Shown one piece after another: positions 23,070 to 32,620 of a stretch of DNA of 64,000 nucleotides (the first letter of the stretch is position 1; each line of letters starts with the position of its first letter). Origin of the DNA: an uncultured Candidatus Nitrosopumilus sp. (GTDB lineage: Archaea; Thermoproteota; Nitrososphaeria; Nitrososphaerales; Nitrosopumilaceae); assembly GCA_951812645.1 (NCBI GenBank), contig CATOSM010000001.1:785560-849559 (forward strand), in the 5' to 3' direction. The translations under genes and the position numbers were made by a program. The notes beneath the pieces are model-generated. The model made no database searches and was not told the origin of the DNA. It worked only from the letters and a program-made list of their open reading frames with translations.

Positions 23070-25739
23070 TTGGATAAGAATCAGATTCTAAAAGAATTTT
23101 CGGCAGATCCTGAGAAGTACTATAATGTAAGATTATTCCAAGAGCAGGGATTTGTCAGAAAGTCATGTTCTAAATGTGGCAGGTTTTTTTGGACCCTAAA
23201 TGCAGATAGGGACTTGTGTCCTGATGACGGATTGGACACCTATTCGTTCATCGGAGAGCCTCCAACTAGTAAAAGATTTGACTATACCCAGTCATGGAGA
23301 CAGGTTGAAGAATTTTTTGTGAAAAATAATCACACGTCAGTTTCAAGATATCCAGTAGTTTGCAGATGGCGGGATGATTTGTTTTTTACAATTGCATCAG
23401 TTGTGGATTTTCAGAGGGTGATGGGAAGCAAAGTGGTATTTGAATTTCCCGCAAACCCACTTGTAGTTCCGCAGACTTGTTTGCGTTTCAAAGATTTAGA
23501 AAATGTTGGGGTTACAGGAAGGCATTTCTCCAGTTTCTGCATGATCGGACAGCACAGTGTACCTGATCTGGGAGGATATTGGAAAGACGAATGTGTTGAT
23601 TTGGACTTTAGGTTGTTGACCAGTCAGTTTGGAATTAAAGAAGAAGAAGTTGTGTTTGTTGAGGATGTCTGGGCAGGTGGCGGTTCATTTGGTCCGTCAC
23701 TAGAATACTTTGTTAGAGGGTTAGAACTGGGAAACGCAGTGTTTACCGAATTCCAGGGAGAGTTGGGACAGCATACCACACTTGATCAAAGAGTTATCGA
23801 TATGGGTGCAGGATTGGAACGATTTGCATGGATTACTATGGGCACACCCACTGCGTATGACTGCTGTTTTGGTCCAATCAATCAGAAACTGTTTGGGAAA
23901 ATAGGAATTGATTCGGATTCCGGTATTTTAAAGAAATACTTTACAGAGATTGCAAGAGAGATTGATCATTTCGATGATTTGAATCAAGTAAGACGTCTTG
24001 CGATTAAAAATGCAGGAATAACAGATGGACAGCTAGACAAAGTGATTACACCGCTTGAGGGGGTTTATCTAATTGCAGATCATTTAAGGACGCTCATCTT
24101 TGCCATTACTGATGGTGCACTGCCATCAAACGTTGGCGGAGGATACAACTTGAGAATGATGTTGCGAAGAATCAATGGGACGATTGACAGATTAGATGTG
24201 AAATTGGACATTGGTGATTTGATAGATACTCATATTGACTATCTGAAAGATACGTATCCAGAATTAGATGAGAAGAGAGAAGACGTCAAGGCGATTCTGA
24301 AACTAGAGTCCGCAAGATATGAGGATTCTAAAATTCACATGAAGAAAAAGGCAGAAAGGATTCGTGAGAGAGGAGCTCCTTCAGTCGGTGAACTTATCAC
24401 ACTATACGAATCAGATGGAATCACCCCTGAATATCTCAAAGAAGTTAATGCGATTGCAGAGATTCCTTCACAGTTTTACTCCAAACTATCTGATTTGCAC
24501 CAATCCGAGAAGAAAAAATCAATTGCAGGGCTTCCACTGGAGGAATTGCCTGAAACTGAGACTCTGTTTTACAAAGATGACCCAATGGAGTTTGACGCCA
24601 AAGTAATCAAAGTCTTTGATGACCAAGTTGTACTAGATAGAACTTCGTTTTATGCCAGGGGGGGCGGACAGGAACCAGACCATGGAAGCATCGCAGGATT
24701 CAAAGTGACCAACGTGGATAAGCATGCAGACGTTATTGTTCACAAACTAGATGGGGGAGTTCCAAAAGAAGGGGAAACGGTAACTTGCAGGGTTGATGAA
24801 ACTCGTCGTGCAAATATTACCAAAAACCATACCAGCACTCACATCATCAATGCGTCATCCAGAGGAGTGCTAGGTTCTTGGATTTGGCAGCATTCTGCAT
24901 TCAAAGATGATGATCATGCAAGATTGGACATTACGCACCATTCATCGCTGACTGATGAGCAAGTAAAACAGATTGAGGATGCGGCGAATCAAATGGTGAG
25001 GGATGACCACCCAGTTAGCATTGGCCATTATGACAGAGGGACTGCAGAGCAAAAATACGGATTTAGAATTTATCAGGGAGGGGTGGTTCCAGTAAGATCA
25101 GTCAGAATTGTATCAATTGGGGATAAAGACACTGAAGCATGTGGCGGAACGCATGTCAAGAAAACAGGGGACATCGAGTTGATCAAAATTACGAAAACAA
25201 AACGAATTCAAGACGGAGTGGTTCGTATTGAATTTGTTTCGGGTCCAACCGCATTCGAATATGTAAAAGAACAGGAAGAGGAATCCAAAAAACAGGCCGA
25301 AGAGGCAAGGCAGAGAGAGCAGTTAGAAAAACAAAGGGAAGAAAGCAAGGCAAGAGCTAGAGAACGGATTCCAGTTTTACTAGAGAAAATAATTTCTGGA
25401 GAATCAGCAGAATCTGACGGAATAGAAACAAGGGGCAAGTTGTGTTTTGCGTCAGGTGGCGGTTATGATGATTTCTTTTGCCAAAATTTTGGCAAAAAAA
25501 TAGTTGCCAAGGACAGTGCTGCCGCATTTTGTGGGATTTTTGAGGCGGGTTCAACCGTACGCATAATGGTGTTTGCAGGAGAGCGATCAGGCATAAATGC
25601 AGGAGAGGTTGCCAGGGAAACAGCCTCAATTCTGGGCGGTTCAGGCGGCGGTGACGCAAAATTTGCTCAAGGCGGAGGAAGGGACACATCTAAAAAAGAG
25701 CAGGCGATAGCCAAAGCAAAATCAATGATTTTAGGATGA
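23070..25739 (+). CDS. alaS: Alanyl-tRNA synthetase, archaeal type
   Basis: Charges tRNA-Ala. It begins with the archaeal N-terminal zinc-like segment (CSKCGRFFWTLNADRDLCPDDG). The class II catalytic core then follows (VSRYPVVCRWRDDLFFTIASV). The editing domain has HTSTHIINASSR and CGGTHVKKTG, and the C-terminal DHHA1-like domain ends GGSGGGDAKFAQGGGRD. 889 aa, full length. The start is a TTG at 23070; no ATG precedes it in frame near the family N-terminus. leuS follows after 1 bp, so the two synthetases form an operon. Confidence 0.97.
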   Translation: MDKNQILKEFSADPEKYYNVRLFQEQGFVRKSCSKCGRFFWTLNADRDLCPDDGLDTYSFIGEPPTSKRFDYTQSWRQVEEFFVKNNHTSVSRYPVVCRWRDDLFFTIASVVDFQRVMGSKVVFEFPANPLVVPQTCLRFKDLENVGVTGRHFSSFCMIGQHSVPDLGGYWKDECVDLDFRLLTSQFGIKEEEVVFVEDVWAGGGSFGPSLEYFVRGLELGNAVFTEFQGELGQHTTLDQRVIDMGAGLERFAWITMGTPTAYDCCFGPINQKLFGKIGIDSDSGILKKYFTEIAREIDHFDDLNQVRRLAIKNAGITDGQLDKVITPLEGVYLIADHLRTLIFAITDGALPSNVGGGYNLRMMLRRINGTIDRLDVKLDIGDLIDTHIDYLKDTYPELDEKREDVKAILKLESARYEDSKIHMKKKAERIRERGAPSVGELITLYESDGITPEYLKEVNAIAEIPSQFYSKLSDLHQSEKKKSIAGLPLEELPETETLFYKDDPMEFDAKVIKVFDDQVVLDRTSFYARGGGQEPDHGSIAGFKVTNVDKHADVIVHKLDGGVPKEGETVTCRVDETRRANITKNHTSTHIINASSRGVLGSWIWQHSAFKDDDHARLDITHHSSLTDEQVKQIEDAANQMVRDDHPVSIGHYDRGTAEQKYGFRIYQGGVVPVRSVRIVSIGDKDTEACGGTHVKKTGDIELIKITKTKRIQDGVVRIEFVSGPTAFEYVKEQEEESKKQAEEARQREQLEKQREESKARARERIPVLLEKIISGESAESDGIETRGKLCFASGGGYDDFFCQNFGKKIVAKDSAAAFCGIFEAGSTVRIMVFAGERSGINAGEVARETASILGGSGGGDAKFAQGGGRDTSKKEQAIAKAKSMILG

Positions 25740-25740
25740 T

Positions 25741-28611
25741 ATGATGACGGTCAACTGGAATGAAATAGAAACCAAATGGAGAAATAGGTGGGCAGAATCC
25801 AAGGACTTTGAGGCAGACCCAAATGATAAGCCAAAGAAATTCATTACAGTGGCATATCCATATCCAAACTCGCCACAGCATATTGGACATGGAAGGACAT
25901 ACACGCTGGCTGACGTTCACGCAAGGTTTTGCCGAATGAACGGATACAATGTATTATTCCCAATGGGATTCCATTATACTGGAACCCCTGTTTTAGGAAT
26001 GGCTAAAAGAATTCAGAAGGGAGAAGGAGAAATTCTGGACGGATTAAGAAATGTGTATCATGTTCCAGAAGAAGCAATCAAAACATTTGTTGAACCGATA
26101 AAGATTGCAGATTATTTCCATGAGGAGATAAAATCAGGAATGATGGAGATGGGATACTCCGTTGATTGGAGACGCGAGTTCACTACCATCGCTCCAGGTT
26201 ATCAAAAATTTATTGAATGGCAGATTACCACACTGAAAGAAAACGGTAGAATCATTCAGGGCTCACACCCAGTTGGATGGTGTCCAAAAGATCAGAATCC
26301 AGTATCACAGCATGATACAATGGGGGACGTAGAGCCAAAAATTGATGAAAAGAACTTTTTGATAAAATTCAAGCTTGGTGAATTTATTTTTCCCGTTACA
26401 ACACTACGGCCTGAAACAATTTTTGGAATCACAAATTTGTGGGTCAATCCAGATACGGTTTACAAAAAAGTCACAGTGGATGATGAAACATGGATAGTTT
26501 CCGAAGAATGTGCACACAAGATGGAATTCTTTGAAAAGCAGGTTTCAGCAGTCGGGGAAATTCCAGGCAGTGAGATAATCGGGCAGAATGCGGCCAATCA
26601 CGACGGACGAGAGATCCCCGTGTTGCCTGCAGACTTTGTAGAGCCCGGTATGGGCACTGGCCTGGTAATGGCAGTGCCTGCTCATGCCCCGAAAGATTAC
26701 CAAGCTTTGATGGATTTGAAGGCTAAAAATCACGAATTGGCCTCAAAGATCGAGCCCATTCCAATCATTGTCACTGAAGGATATGGAGAATGTCCTGCAA
26801 AGGAGATTTGTGAAAAATTGGGTGTGTCAGACCAGTCAGATGATAAACTAGAAGAAGCGACAAAAGAATTGTATCTCAAAGAGTTTACGGATGGCAGGCT
26901 AAATGAGAAATGCAGGCAGTTTAGCAATGAAAAGGTCCGGTTCGGGCGGGACAAAATCAGAACGTGGCTCCAAGAAAACAACCATTTAGAAAAATTTCCA
27001 ATGTTAGAAAATGCACCGGTACATTGTAGATGTGGTGCAGAGTGCGTTGTCAAAGTATTGAACAATCAGTGGTTCTTGAATTATGGGGATGAAGAGTGGA
27101 AGGAACTAGCTCGTAGTTGTTTTGATGAGATGGATATCCTACCAAGTAACATTAGAACAGAATTCAAGGAAGTGATTGATTGGTTACATGAGCGAGCTTG
27201 TGCAAGACAGCAGGGGTTGGGAACCAAGCTTCCATGGGATAAAGATTGGACCGTGGAATCGCTTTCAGATAGCGTAATTTACATGGCATATTATACCATT
27301 TCACGGTTTGTTAATGATGGAACCATTACGCCTGAGAATCTGACTAGGGAATTGTTTGATTACATTTTGTTGGACAGAGGGGATGTCGCATTAGCTACAT
27401 CAACATCCAAGCTTGGTGAAGAGGTAATTGAGACAGTGAAAAAAGAATTCAATTATTTTTATCCAGTCGATTCAAGGCATTCAGGAAGGGATTTGGTACA
27501 AAATCATCTGTCATTCTTTGTGTTAAATCATGTCGCAGTGTTTGAGAGAAAATTCTGGCCACGGGAAATTGTCGTTAATGGCAGTGTGATGATGGGCGGC
27601 GCTAAAATGTCAAAGAGCATGGGAAATATCATTCCATTACGTACTGCAATCAAAGACCATGGTGCAGATCCAATCAGACTAGCCATCATATCGTCAGCAG
27701 AGTTACTTCAGGATGCTGATTTTAACATGGAATCAGTGCATGGAATTCAGAACAAGCTTGCATCCCTGTTAGAGGAATGTTCTAGGCTCAAAAATGAGCC
27801 AGTTTCAGAGTTGCAAGCAGAAGACAGATGGATTTTGTCCAAACTACACCACATGGTTGGCACAGTTACAGAATCCCTTGAAAAAATGAGATTAAGGGAG
27901 GGACTGCATGAGATTTTGTTTTCATTTGAAACAGATTTGGGCTGGTACAACAAAAGAATTGAGGCAAAAGGAAGAAATGATGTTACGGGTATAATGCACA
28001 AGATAAACTCTACACGTGTTGCAATGTTATCCCCATTTGCACCACATATTGCCGAAGAAATGTGGGAAAAACTAGGAAATACAGAGCTTGTTTCAAAATC
28101 AGCATGGCCTACACATTCTAAAGATGAAATTGATGCTACTGCCATACAATCAGAGAATTTACTAAAATCAACCATAGATGATATTACGAATATTCTCAAA
28201 GTCACAGAAATTACGCCAAAGAAAATCGTAATCTATGTCAATTCAGACTCTATGAAATCCAAAGTGTATCGTAAAATATTGAGCATAATGGTAGGGGGTC
28301 AAAACAACATGGGAGCTGTAATGAGGGAAATTATTGCAGATCCAGAAACTGCAGACGCCAGAAAAATGCCAGACTACATACAAAAAGTAATCAGAGATTT
28401 GCATTCTGAATCCGAAGAGATCAAACAGATGAGGCTTGGATCAGACTCATTTGATGAAAAAGAGTTTTTAAAATCCGAATTAGAAAGCGTGGGAAAGAAA
28501 GAGTTTGGTGCAGGTATTATTGTATATTCGGAATCAGATAGCAATATCTATGATCCAAAAGGAAAAGCAAGGCATGCAAGACCGTTCAAACCAGCAATCC
28601 TAATTGAATAG
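25741..28611 (+). CDS. leuS: Leucyl-tRNA synthetase, archaeal type
   Basis: Charges tRNA-Leu. The class I signatures HIGH (SPQHIGHGRTYTLADVHARF) and KMSKS (GGAKMSKSMGNIIPL) are intact. The CP1 editing domain lies between them (TTLRPETIFGITNLWVNP, GTGLVMAVPAHAPKDYQAL). 956 aa, as expected for archaeal LeuRS. Two adjacent ATGs (25741 and 25744) are possible starts, directly after the alaS stop. Confidence 0.97.
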   Translation: MMTVNWNEIETKWRNRWAESKDFEADPNDKPKKFITVAYPYPNSPQHIGHGRTYTLADVHARFCRMNGYNVLFPMGFHYTGTPVLGMAKRIQKGEGEILDGLRNVYHVPEEAIKTFVEPIKIADYFHEEIKSGMMEMGYSVDWRREFTTIAPGYQKFIEWQITTLKENGRIIQGSHPVGWCPKDQNPVSQHDTMGDVEPKIDEKNFLIKFKLGEFIFPVTTLRPETIFGITNLWVNPDTVYKKVTVDDETWIVSEECAHKMEFFEKQVSAVGEIPGSEIIGQNAANHDGREIPVLPADFVEPGMGTGLVMAVPAHAPKDYQALMDLKAKNHELASKIEPIPIIVTEGYGECPAKEICEKLGVSDQSDDKLEEATKELYLKEFTDGRLNEKCRQFSNEKVRFGRDKIRTWLQENNHLEKFPMLENAPVHCRCGAECVVKVLNNQWFLNYGDEEWKELARSCFDEMDILPSNIRTEFKEVIDWLHERACARQQGLGTKLPWDKDWTVESLSDSVIYMAYYTISRFVNDGTITPENLTRELFDYILLDRGDVALATSTSKLGEEVIETVKKEFNYFYPVDSRHSGRDLVQNHLSFFVLNHVAVFERKFWPREIVVNGSVMMGGAKMSKSMGNIIPLRTAIKDHGADPIRLAIISSAELLQDADFNMESVHGIQNKLASLLEECSRLKNEPVSELQAEDRWILSKLHHMVGTVTESLEKMRLREGLHEILFSFETDLGWYNKRIEAKGRNDVTGIMHKINSTRVAMLSPFAPHIAEEMWEKLGNTELVSKSAWPTHSKDEIDATAIQSENLLKSTIDDITNILKVTEITPKKIVIYVNSDSMKSKVYRKILSIMVGGQNNMGAVMREIIADPETADARKMPDYIQKVIRDLHSESEEIKQMRLGSDSFDEKEFLKSELESVGKKEFGAGIIVYSESDSNIYDPKGKARHARPFKPAILIE

Positions 28612-28722
28612 AGGTTATTTTTTTCTAGTTGTTTAAAATATCAAGAACTTCAGATTACTTTTAATCCAAGTTTTCAAGTAGGCATAAAACAGATTTTCGA
28701 AATCGTCAGCCAGCCCCCCAAG

Positions 28723-28860
28723 TCAAGGATCAGAGCGAACATCATCTAACTGTTCGTCAAGATCTTCAAGGATTACCTTTAATCCTTGGTTGGACACCTC
28801 AGGCTTCTTTACTGCCTTATCCACACCCGTGATATCTACGATATGGCACAGATGATAAAC
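28723..28860 (-). pseudogene. Short open stretch, possible gene remnant
   Basis: The 284-bp gap between leuS and the nitroreductase gene holds a 46-codon minus-strand frame without ATG. It reads HIVDITGVDKAVKKPEVSNQGLKVILEDLDEQLDDV and has protein-like composition with acidic helices. No family is recognised. It may be the 3' end of a lost gene or a very short protein starting at an internal GTG. Nothing else is evident in this gap. Confidence 0.25.
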
Positions 28861-28895
28861 TTAGGTCATTGCAACATATTGCGCATCAAACGGGA

Positions 28896-29498
28896 CTAGA
28901 AATTATTTTCAAAAACAATATCAGATAAAGGAAGTTGGCCACCACGAGGATTGGCAGGTTCTGCAGCTTTCCCAACTACAATCATCAAAACAATCAGATG
29001 ATCTTCAGGTAGTTTGATGATTTTTGCCAATTCATCATAGTCAAATCCAACCATGGGACAAGAATCAAGGCCCATTTGTTTGGCTGCAAGCATTATAGTT
29101 TGTCCTGCAAATCCGCATGAACGAATTGCCTCATCGCGCCTGTTTTGAGGACTGCCAGAATATTTCTTAGATAATGAACTAGCAACCAATTCCTGTTTCT
29201 CTACAGGATGATCCTTCCAGTATCGTAACGGATCTTCTTTCCATGCATTGAGATTTCCACATAAGACAACAACCAGAGAGCCGTCTTTTGGTTGAGCCTG
29301 ATCACGTGCTGCTTTTGAGATTTGTTCTTTTATCGATTTATCTGTAACTGTGACAAAGCGCCAATTTTGCTGATTATAGCTGGTAGGAGATAAAATCGTC
29401 AATTCCATCAAAGATTTGACTTGATCAGGAGTCATTTTGTAAGCACTGTCAAACTTCTTTACAGCACGTCTGGTCTTGATGGCATCAAATGTGTCCAT
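28896..29498 (-). CDS. Nitroreductase-family FMN oxidoreductase
   Basis: 200 aa. The family N-terminus DTFDAIKTRRAVKKFDSAYKMTPDQVKSLMELTILSPTSYNQQNWRFVTVTD carries the FMN-binding Arg-Arg and Ser/Asn-Gln-Gln segments. The middle GFAGQTIMLAAKQMGLDSCPMVGFDYDELAKIIKLPEDHLIVLMIVVGKAAEPANPRGG is typical. Such enzymes reduce quinones, nitro compounds or flavins with NAD(P)H, and the natural substrate cannot be told. It stands alone on its strand. Confidence 0.9.
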   Translation of the reverse strand: MDTFDAIKTRRAVKKFDSAYKMTPDQVKSLMELTILSPTSYNQQNWRFVTVTDKSIKEQISKAARDQAQPKDGSLVVVLCGNLNAWKEDPLRYWKDHPVEKQELVASSLSKKYSGSPQNRRDEAIRSCGFAGQTIMLAAKQMGLDSCPMVGFDYDELAKIIKLPEDHLIVLMIVVGKAAEPANPRGGQLPLSDIVFENNF

Positions 29499-29544
29499 AA
29501 GATTACCAAAACAATGCCAAATTTAATGTAATAAGAAAGGAGGG

Positions 29545-29645
29545 CGAGCTTAAGATCAACACCTAAAGGACGTCGATGACAGCTCCTCACTTAAGATCAG
29601 TAGCGACTTGCTAACTGATGACAGTGATTATCTTAAGGCCTGAAA
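29545..29645 (+). ncRNA. Candidate structured or C/D-box-like RNA in the intergenic region
   Basis: The 294-bp gap at 29499-29792 contains CTTAAGATCA twice (about 29549 and 29590) and the inverse TATCTTAAG (29629). Box-like elements are also present: CGATGAC (29574), CTGATGA (29615, a D'/C' overlap) and CTGA (29640). The C'-to-D spacing of 18 nt suits an archaeal C/D guide. The first spacing of about 35 nt does not. Strand and identity are uncertain. Confidence 0.25.
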
Positions 29646-29792
29646 CTTTTGTAATCAGACGAAAGACTACCTTTTCACACGTACTATCCAATTTTGGTAT
29701 TTAACTAACACTACTTTTTCCTACTAATGAGAAAACACTAGTAAAAATCCCAGATAGTGTATTTATTAGGCGTAAATTAATCGCAGAATATC

Positions 29793-30806
29793 TTGAAGAT
29801 GGCAGTGATGGGAATGGGCGTAGCAGGTTCTTATCTCATGGCCAGACTAAAAAATTCAGAGCATAAAGTTGTCGGATATGAAAGAATGGTTCAAGAAAAA
29901 CATGATTCAATTTGTGCATGGGGAACAATAAAACCAATACTGGCAGAATTTTGTAAAAAAACTGGACGGGATTTTGATGATTTTCTAATCCATGATGGAA
30001 AAAACATGCATGTCAGGATGAATAGTGATGTAAAATTCGATATTGGGTTAAAGGGCCTGTGTACATACGACAAATTGGGATTGATCAAAGACTTCATTAA
30101 AGATTCTAAAGTCATTTACGGGGCACCGCCGTCAATAGGAGAATTGGAAGAAGAATACGACATGATTGTAGATTGTACAGGATTTCATAGAGTATATCTG
30201 CCAAAATTAAAGGAGGATTTCTTTTTGCCGACATATGAATACAAAGTAGAATACGAGAACAAGGTTCCGTATGATGATTTTTACATTGAACCGTTTCCGG
30301 GAATGTCAGGTTATTTCTGGTATTTCCCATTAGGCGAAAAATGGGCCCACATTGGAGCAGGAGATTACAATAAACAACATATGAAAGCAACGGATGATTT
30401 TCTAAAAAAACACGGAGGAAAAGTTCTCCAGACAAAAGGACGTCCAATCAGATTAGCAACCCCAGATAGATGTAAGCCATACTATTCAGGAAAAGTTGTA
30501 GGTGTGGGAGAATCAATAGGAACTGTATATGCGTTATTAGGTGAGGGAATCATTCCATCAATGCAATGCGTAGAGATTTTCTTAGAAAATATGCATGATT
30601 TCAGAGCATACGAAAAAGCGGTGGAAGAGCATTACAAAGTATACGCCAAAGTATTCAATTTCGTGAGGGCAAAAATTCACAAAGATTTCAGCTTCTTAAA
30701 GGCATTGCCAGACTTTATTGCAATATTCAGATATATGAAAAAACATGAAGACAGGTTTGGAATGAATGTCAAAATTGCGGATTTGATGAAAGTTGCAAAA
30801 GCCTAG
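29793..30806 (+). CDS. Geranylgeranyl-reductase-family FAD-dependent oxidoreductase
   Basis: 337 aa with an N-terminal Rossmann FAD-binding motif (VMGMGVAGSYLMARLKNSEHKVVGYE). A middle segment YDMIVDCTGFHR is typical of the glutathione-reductase/GGR class. The later FAD motif is CKPYYSGKVVGVGESIGTVYALLGEGI, like the GGR family GDAAG-type loop. Archaeal members saturate the isoprenoid chains of membrane lipids, which is a plausible but unproven role here. The start is TTG at 29793 or ATG at 29799. The C-terminus overlaps the YkgJ gene by 4 bp. Confidence 0.8.
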   Translation: MKMAVMGMGVAGSYLMARLKNSEHKVVGYERMVQEKHDSICAWGTIKPILAEFCKKTGRDFDDFLIHDGKNMHVRMNSDVKFDIGLKGLCTYDKLGLIKDFIKDSKVIYGAPPSIGELEEEYDMIVDCTGFHRVYLPKLKEDFFLPTYEYKVEYENKVPYDDFYIEPFPGMSGYFWYFPLGEKWAHIGAGDYNKQHMKATDDFLKKHGGKVLQTKGRPIRLATPDRCKPYYSGKVVGVGESIGTVYALLGEGIIPSMQCVEIFLENMHDFRAYEKAVEEHYKVYAKVFNFVRAKIHKDFSFLKALPDFIAIFRYMKKHEDRFGMNVKIADLMKVAKA

Positions 30807-31507
30807 CTGAAACTTACAGAGCCAAGGTTTTCACGATTAGTTCTGTTTGAGGCCATATTGTAATCATAAATGGTTTTGGAATAATCTTTGAATTCCTCCC
30901 TCATAGGATCTAAACTATCAGCAAGGTAGAACCCAGGGCAATCCCCAGTAAATTGGTATGCGGCATGAACTCTGGCTTTTCCCTGTTCATTTTCCAACCA
31001 ACTTGAAAACGGATACAGGTAACATACGCCGGGCCTATCAGGATGCATGCTGCATCCACCTTTACCATCTAAAAACCTGCATGAAATATGAGTGCCATCA
31101 TCTGCCTCAGTTTCATCAGTCTTTCTTTTTAGGTTGATTGTGGTCATTGTTGTCATTTGTCCAGAAGGTCCGGGTTCCTGATAGGTCGCTGTCAGAGTTT
31201 CGTTTTTGATAAAATCAGACGGTCTTTTGTATTTCAAGCCCCTACCAATAGCAATAAGATCATCAGAGGTTAGAGGCAATCTGCCTTGCCTGTCACAGCA
31301 GTTATGGCAGTCAGGCCAGTAGCATTTCCATAGAATGTATCTCTTTTCTGAATTCAGATAAGGAACATGAAAAACAACGTCCTTTACTTTGATGGGATAG
31401 TCAGAGACATCAGTAATTTTGCCTAGCATGAATTTTCTAAGAACAGGATCAACATCCCAATCTTTTTCTAGCAAATTCAGTGATTCTTCGATTTCGTTTT
31501 GAGGCAA
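30803..31507 (-). CDS. YkgJ-family cysteine cluster protein
   Basis: 234 aa. The metal-binding cysteine pattern of the YkgJ/zinc-iron chelate family is present: CYWPDCHNCCDRQGRLPLTSDDLIAIGRGL, then ISCRFLDGKGGCSMHPDRPGVCYLYPFSSW. Family members bind Zn or Fe-S and are mostly uncharacterised. No membrane segment. Convergent with the flavoprotein gene. Confidence 0.85.
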   Translation of the reverse strand: MPQNEIEESLNLLEKDWDVDPVLRKFMLGKITDVSDYPIKVKDVVFHVPYLNSEKRYILWKCYWPDCHNCCDRQGRLPLTSDDLIAIGRGLKYKRPSDFIKNETLTATYQEPGPSGQMTTMTTINLKRKTDETEADDGTHISCRFLDGKGGCSMHPDRPGVCYLYPFSSWLENEQGKARVHAAYQFTGDCPGFYLADSLDPMREEFKDYSKTIYDYNMASNRTNRENLGSVSFS

Positions 31508-31542
31508 CTATCAAGTTATAACATCTCTTGCAGTTGTTATTA

Positions 31543-31863
31543 ATGTTGAGTGAAAAAGGAAAATATGCCTCAGCCACAGAAAATAGACGATTTGTATGGA
31601 GCGAGATAGTTTGGCCTTTGGTTTTGGAAACTGATGATGTTGCGTTTTCATTAGAACAATTTCAAGAAAAACGCGAAAGGGTTTGTAAAGAAAGAAACAT
31701 CCCGATTAGCATCCCGTCAAGGGGCCTAGTATCATTAATGCAAAAAGGAATTATCAGAAAGGAAGGCCATGTCTATTCAATTCATTTCAGATTGATTCCG
31801 TACATGAGATTAAGGGCGCCATGTGGTTACGCAACAGCAATTCACGAGGTTAGACTAAAGTAA
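31543..31863 (+). CDS. Hypothetical protein, possible winged helix
   Basis: 106 aa from ATG 31543 (MLSEKGKYASATENRRFVWSEIVW); the frame is open back to a TTG at 31528. Helical N-terminal half (FSLEQFQEKRERVCKERNI), then SIPSRGLVSLMQKGIIRKEGHVYSIHFRLIPYMR, which resembles the recognition helix and wing of a small HTH protein. No family recognised. It diverges from the YkgJ gene across a 35-bp spacer and precedes tRNA-Gln. Confidence 0.6.
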   Translation: MLSEKGKYASATENRRFVWSEIVWPLVLETDDVAFSLEQFQEKRERVCKERNIPISIPSRGLVSLMQKGIIRKEGHVYSIHFRLIPYMRLRAPCGYATAIHEVRLK

Positions 31864-31908
31864 TTGCAACAAATGAATATATTCTAAAACAACAAAATTT
31901 CTTCAGGT

Positions 31909-31996
31909 AGCCCGATAGTCTAGCGGTCAAGGATTCTGCCCTCTGGATCTCAAGAGCGGATAGGCGGAGACGGCAGTTCGAATCTGCCTCGGGCTA
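31909..31996 (+). tRNA. tRNA-Gln (anticodon CTG) with a 15-nt intron
   Basis: Acceptor stem AGCCCGA/TCGGGCT with discriminator A at 31996 and no encoded CCA. D-arm GTCT-AGCGGTCAA-GGAT, anticodon stem CTGCC/GGCGG and T-arm GGCAG-TTCGAAT-CTGCC are all present. The anticodon loop begins CTCTGG, giving CUG, and matches the loop of archaeal tRNA-Gln. Fifteen extra bases (ATCTCAAGAGCGGAT) sit at the canonical 37/38 position before the last loop A. Mature length is 73 nt. Confidence 0.88.
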
Positions 31997-32018
31997 CTGG
32001 TAAAATTGGATAAAGTAC

Positions 32019-32618
32019 CTATCTAGATGCCTGTGCTATGCGTTCCAACTCATTCTTTTTCTTGACGGAAGGGGCTGCAGGATCATTTGCGGCTGCAAGC
32101 ATCAGTTGTTCAGCCATGTGTTCCTCTATCGGTTTTGGATTTGAGAAAGTCGCCTCTTTGATAGCGTCTGCAATAAATCTCAGAGCCAAATCTACTCGTC
32201 TAATTGGCGCAACGTCGACTGAAACATGGTAAACAGTTCCACCATAAACGATTCTAGTAGTATCCTCATTAGGGGCAGAAAACTCTACTGCCCTAACTAA
32301 AACTTCAACTGGGTTTTGGCCAGTTTTTAGCGCAATGATATTAAAAGAGGTTTTCACAGTATTGAGAAGTTTGGTTTTCTTACCAGTCATTCTACCGGTG
32401 TTCTTTGCATATTTCTTTCCAAAGTGCATTGTTTTGTTGATGAATCTTTCAACAATGTTGACATCTGCTTTATTGAATCTCTTTAGTGCAGAGCGGCCAT
32501 AAGTATATGGCAAAATCTGCTTTCTTAAAGAAATGGCAGTTTTTAGTCCAGGATCTTTGACTTCAATATCAGATAAATCCCATTTTCTGAACAGTAACAG
32601 GTTTTTAGTTTGTGCCAT
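32019..32618 (-). CDS. rps7: 30S ribosomal protein uS7
   Basis: Head protein of the small subunit that nucleates 16S 3'-domain assembly. 199 aa, archaeal length. Key stretches are YTYGRSALKRFNKADVNIVERFINKTMHFGKK, GKKTKLLNTVKTSFNIIALKTGQNPVEVLVRAVEFSAPNEDTTRIVYGG and RRVDLALRFIADAIKEATFSNPKPIEEHMAEQL. It is the last gene of the minus-strand block eL30-NusA-uS12-uS7. Confidence 0.96.
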   Translation of the reverse strand: MAQTKNLLLFRKWDLSDIEVKDPGLKTAISLRKQILPYTYGRSALKRFNKADVNIVERFINKTMHFGKKYAKNTGRMTGKKTKLLNTVKTSFNIIALKTGQNPVEVLVRAVEFSAPNEDTTRIVYGGTVYHVSVDVAPIRRVDLALRFIADAIKEATFSNPKPIEEHMAEQLMLAAANDPAAPSVKKKNELERIAQASR

Positions 32619-32620
32619 TT

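Noticed and set aside
23364..24606. Alternative frames inside alaS such as 24364-24606
   Set aside because: alaS is a full-length, intact synthetase in the main frame.
27747..28205. 152-codon minus-strand frame inside leuS
   Set aside because: Antisense to a full-length leucyl-tRNA synthetase with intact motifs; no protein-like signatures.
28612..28895. An RNA gene between leuS and the nitroreductase gene
   Set aside because: GC-rich patches are present, but I could not build tRNA, SRP RNA or RNase P features from them.
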